Source: Diplosphaera chodatii
Lineage: Eukaryota > Chlorophyta > Trebouxiophyceae > Prasiolales > Stichococcaceae
Length of the DNA: 64,000 nucleotides
Reading direction: 5' to 3'
Assembly: GCA_032358165.1 (NCBI GenBank)
Contig: JAALGY010000012.1
Coordinates: 3,224,001-3,288,000 of the forward strand
Under the pieces are notes generated by a model, which saw only the letters and a list, made by a program, of their open reading frames with translations, ran no database searches and was not told the DNA's origin. Of this stretch, positions 61,289 to 64,000 are shown piece after piece (positions within the stretch are counted from its first letter, which is position 1; each line of letters begins with the position of its first letter). A program made the position numbers and the translations under genes.

Positions 61289-62604
61289 ATGTCCCGACAA
61301 GGCCGCAGGCAGCAGGACGGGCGGGAGATGAGCAGCCACACCGTGCAGAATCGCATGGCCCCAAACAGCAGAAAGCGGGCAGCAGCATTTGACCCGCTCA
61401 GGTGCACCTTGAGGCTTGCATCGTTACGGTCCTGCGTTTTCCAAGCGCAGCAAGCTGCCGGATTCAGGCGTGCCCGCCTCAGCAGCTCGTGTTCGAGTTT
61501 CTGGGCACCCTGCTGCGCGATGCAACAGTGCTCACAATCGCTGCAGAGAGCGCCAGGGAAAGGTGAGAGGCGGGAGAAGAGCGACACTGGAGACCAGAAT
61601 GAAACTTATTCATCGGATGTTAGATGAGGAGGATGACTTTGGAAAGGCGCTTGAGCAGCTATGCGCCGACTGCAAGGAAGTCATACAGGTGCGCGAGTGT
61701 GGGCATCCCAGTCCCTCAGAAGCTCGCTGCACGTCACACCTGCCTCAGCGCACTCTACTCGAAGCACGTTTGAGCACTGCAAAGCGACTTTCCAAGTCCA
61801 AGTCCCAGGAACTGCTGCATGCATGTTCAGGGAAACACCCAAGCAGGTGTGGCCTCACCACTGACACGACCCTTGCGTTTACGGGACAGGTGGACAGCCG
61901 AAACGACAGCCAGGCGCCCGACTGGCTGCTGGGCGAGGGAGTCGTGCAGCTGGGAGCACTGCTGCGGCGCCCAGGGCTGGGCGTGGCAGCGCCGCCACCA
62001 GTGGTGCAGCGGGCGGCGGCGCTGTGCCACAGCCTGCTGGCGGCGGCGCGCGCGGACTCGCGACAACCTGAGCGCCTGCCGCACGCCCTGCAGCACCTGC
62101 AGCCCGCTGCGCCCGCCTGCCTGCGGTGGGTCCAGGGTTCCAAGTGTAGGATTCTGCTCGCTGTGTTTGATGGTGGCTCAGCAGCCGGGCTGCATGACAA
62201 CGCCGCTGCAGATGTCGTCACTCGAGTTGAACCTGGTCATGGCACATGGCGGCTACTGATGTGTGATCAGGAGACAGATCCTGGGTCTGCCTTTGGCAGT
62301 GGGCTTCAGCAGGTGCATCTGCTGGTCAGCATCATCACGTTTGCTGACCCTTGTGGTGTCCCCAAGTCTGCCACAACTGTTGCTCGTGCGTGCTGCCAAT
62401 GCAGGCTGCTCAACCTGTGGCTGTGCAGCCCGGCGCTCGTGGAGTGCAGCGAGCACGAGCTCATGGCGCTGGCCGTGTCGACGGCGGAGCTGGCAGCGGC
62501 GGCGGCGCGCGGCGCGGGCCTGCCTGGGGCCCAGACGCCGCTGCTGCAGCTCCTGGCCGGCTGCCTGGAGCGCCTCGATGCAGATCAGCCAGCCGGCGGC
62601 AACA

Positions 62605-62648
<44 letters not shown>

Positions 62649-64000
62649 AGCGGTCGTACCACTGCCGCAGCTGCAGCTGCAGGGTCTGCTGCGGCGCTGC
62701 GGGGAGTGGCACGGGGAGCTGTGGAGCCGGCAGCGGCACGCAGTAGGGGCGGCGACCCTGGGCCGGAAGCAGGCACGGGCGATGGCTGGGACTTGGCGGT
62801 GGCCCACGCCGCAGTCGCAGTCGCCAGGCTGGCCACTGGCGGCTCCGAGGGCAGCAGCGACAGCAGCGCTGACAGCGATGGCAGCGCTGACAGCGGCGAC
62901 GGCAGCGGCGGCAGCCTCAGCGACGGCGGCTGCGGCGAAGGCAGCACAGAGGCGGCCTTTGCTGCCAGCGTGGCGGCGGCAGGGGCGCTGCTGGAGCACT
63001 ACTGGCAGCTGCGCGACGGGATCGCCGGGCATGACGCGGTGGCGGGGGCCATGGCCGCGCCGCTGCTGTTCGGCGCGGCCTACCGGGACCGGCAGCAGCA
63101 GTACCTGCAGCGCTACATCGGGGCGCTGTACGCCGCCGTGGATGAGCTGGAAGCAGCGTGCGCCCGGCAGCTGCAAGCAGAAGCCACGTCCGCCGCCGGC
63201 AGGGGCGGCCGCGCCGCCGGCGCCGCCGCCGCCACCCGCAGCCGGCCGACCGCCGGGCTGCTGCTGCACAGGGTGACCCAGCTGGCGCAGGCGGCGTCGC
63301 GCGTCGCCCCGCACGTGCTGCGCAGCGCGCCCGCGGACCCCGCGGCCTGGTTCCCCTGGCAGCCCTGGAGCGGGGCGGTGGCCGCCTGCCTCGAGCGGCT
63401 GCTGGACCTGCGGCGCGGGCTGCCGGCGGCGATCGCGCGCCGCGAGGAGATCGCGGACCTGCGGTTGGGGCGGTCCACCACTTTCGCCTGGCGGCGGTGG
63501 ACCTCGTCACTGTGGCGACGGGGCGCGGCGTGGCGGCCCTGCAGCGGCCGCCGCTGCCGGCGCTGCTCGCCGCGCTGCCGCGCGGCCTGGGCGCCGGCCC
63601 GGCGGACCCTGACCACGACCGGCGGGCGCCCGCGGCGCTGCGCTCCAGGGTGGCGGCCGCGGTCTGCGGGGCCGTGGCGGGGGTGGCGGACGCGCTGGAG
63701 TCCCCGCCGCCGCCGCCGCCCCTGAGCCCCCAGCTGCTGCACAGCGCATACTGCGCCACCGTTGCTGTGCTGGGTGAGCTCCCTGGGTGTAGACTGCGGG
63801 AAAATAAGTCAGCGAAGCCCATCTTCCGCTGCTGGCACAGCTCCAACATGCTGCTTGCCTATCATGCTGGCTGCCATAAACACGTGAGCCACATCTGACA
63901 TGCCACTGCTTGAGCAGCGCTGCATGATGCTTTGGTATGTGCTCGCCGCAGGAAGCTTGCCTGAGGGGGCCAGAGGCAGCCTGTGGCAGCACGGCCCGAG
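61289..64000 (+). CDS. U-box-type protein, tandem copy 2, 3' end beyond window, with frameshift
   Basis: The exons parallel copy 1: 61289-61401, 61547-61688, 61890-62125 (236 nt, as in copy 1), 62405-63773, and 63952 to the window edge. The N-terminus MSRQGRRQQDGREMSSHTVQ corresponds to copy 1's basic start; APDWLLGEGVVQLGALLRRP, LLNLWLCSPALVECSEHELM and FGAAYRDRQQQYLQRYIGAL match its helical repeats. An uninterrupted run of about 15 Gly codons lies near 62605-62650. In the big exon one base is missing around 63455-63470 relative to copy 1. Upstream the frame is open as LDLRRGLPAAIARREEIADL; downstream the homologous frame (AVHHFRLAAVDLVTVATGRG, GVAALQRPPLPALLAALPRG) is shifted by one. The exon length is also one base short of phase. 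Either a sequencing error or a broken gene. The U-box lies beyond the window and cannot be seen. Confidence 0.75.

Noticed and set aside
62253..63314. Minus-strand ORF of 353 codons opposite U-box copy 2
   Set aside because: Antisense shadow of an Ala/Gly/Leu-rich exon. The plus strand has phased exons and a paralogue; the antisense frame resembles nothing.
63482..63725. Arg/Trp-rich C-terminal extension of U-box copy 2 in the unshifted frame
   Set aside because: It is the out-of-frame reading after the one-base deletion; the homologous sequence continues in another frame.

Overview
The window looks like nuclear DNA of a GC-rich, very intron-dense unicellular green alga (Chlorophyta, probably trebouxiophyte-like; genus not determinable from sequence alone). 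Genes have many short exons (often 60-150 nt). Introns usually start GTGxGx after CAG, AAG or a split codon, and end in TGCAG. Several products belong to plastid or eukaryotic pathways: a TGD3-type lipid importer ATPase, coproporphyrinogen oxidase, GPAT9, a PGAP4-like GPI glycosyltransferase and a eukaryotic-type AsnRS. Long single-frame ORFs are mostly shadows created by GC-rich coding DNA, so the genes below were assembled exon by exon from splice sites, reading phase and family resemblance. Exon lengths were checked to keep the reading frame.

Layout, left to right: 3' part of a heavy-metal-associated (HMA) domain gene (+, 245-819); TGD3/MlaF-like ABC ATPase (-, 1235-4211); coproporphyrinogen III oxidase (-, 5212-8129); RlmN-type radical SAM RNA methyltransferase (+, 8786-13177); an F-box-like/leucine-rich-repeat gene (-, about 13660-18363); a 189-aa protein with a ZNHIT3-like C-terminus (+, 18999-20548); a secreted LysM protein (+, 21743-23518); tRNA-Thr(TGT) (24274-24345); 25-exon ribonucleotide reductase large subunit (+, 25027-32637); a GNAT acetyltransferase with a Pro/Gln-rich tail (-, 33419-36686); GPAT9 (+, 38923-42284); a small tail-anchored coiled-coil protein (+, 42817-43926); a PGAP4-like glycosyltransferase (-, 45076-48639); 18-exon asparaginyl-tRNA synthetase (-, 50167-55653); and a tandem pair of U-box proteins (+, 56184-60694 and 61289 to beyond the window end), the second with a one-base frameshift.

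The genes are not an operon or a cluster for one pathway. They are ordinary housekeeping genes plus a few lineage-specific ones. Plastid biology recurs (lipid import, tetrapyrrole synthesis, probably an organellar RNA methyltransferase), as does endomembrane lipid and GPI metabolism (GPAT9, PGAP4-like).

The most unusual structure is a recurrent pattern: short duplicated exon edges, each carrying the neighbouring splice site, sit inside adjacent introns or next to the gene. This is seen in the RlmN gene (twice), the GNAT gene (two places, one a three-copy array), the AsnRS gene, and downstream of the RNR large-subunit gene, where a second CxxC-encoding tail exon is preserved. A near-perfect 30-bp inverted repeat lies in an RNR intron, and an in-frame 75-nt poly-leucine cassette exon is possible in the tail-anchored protein gene.
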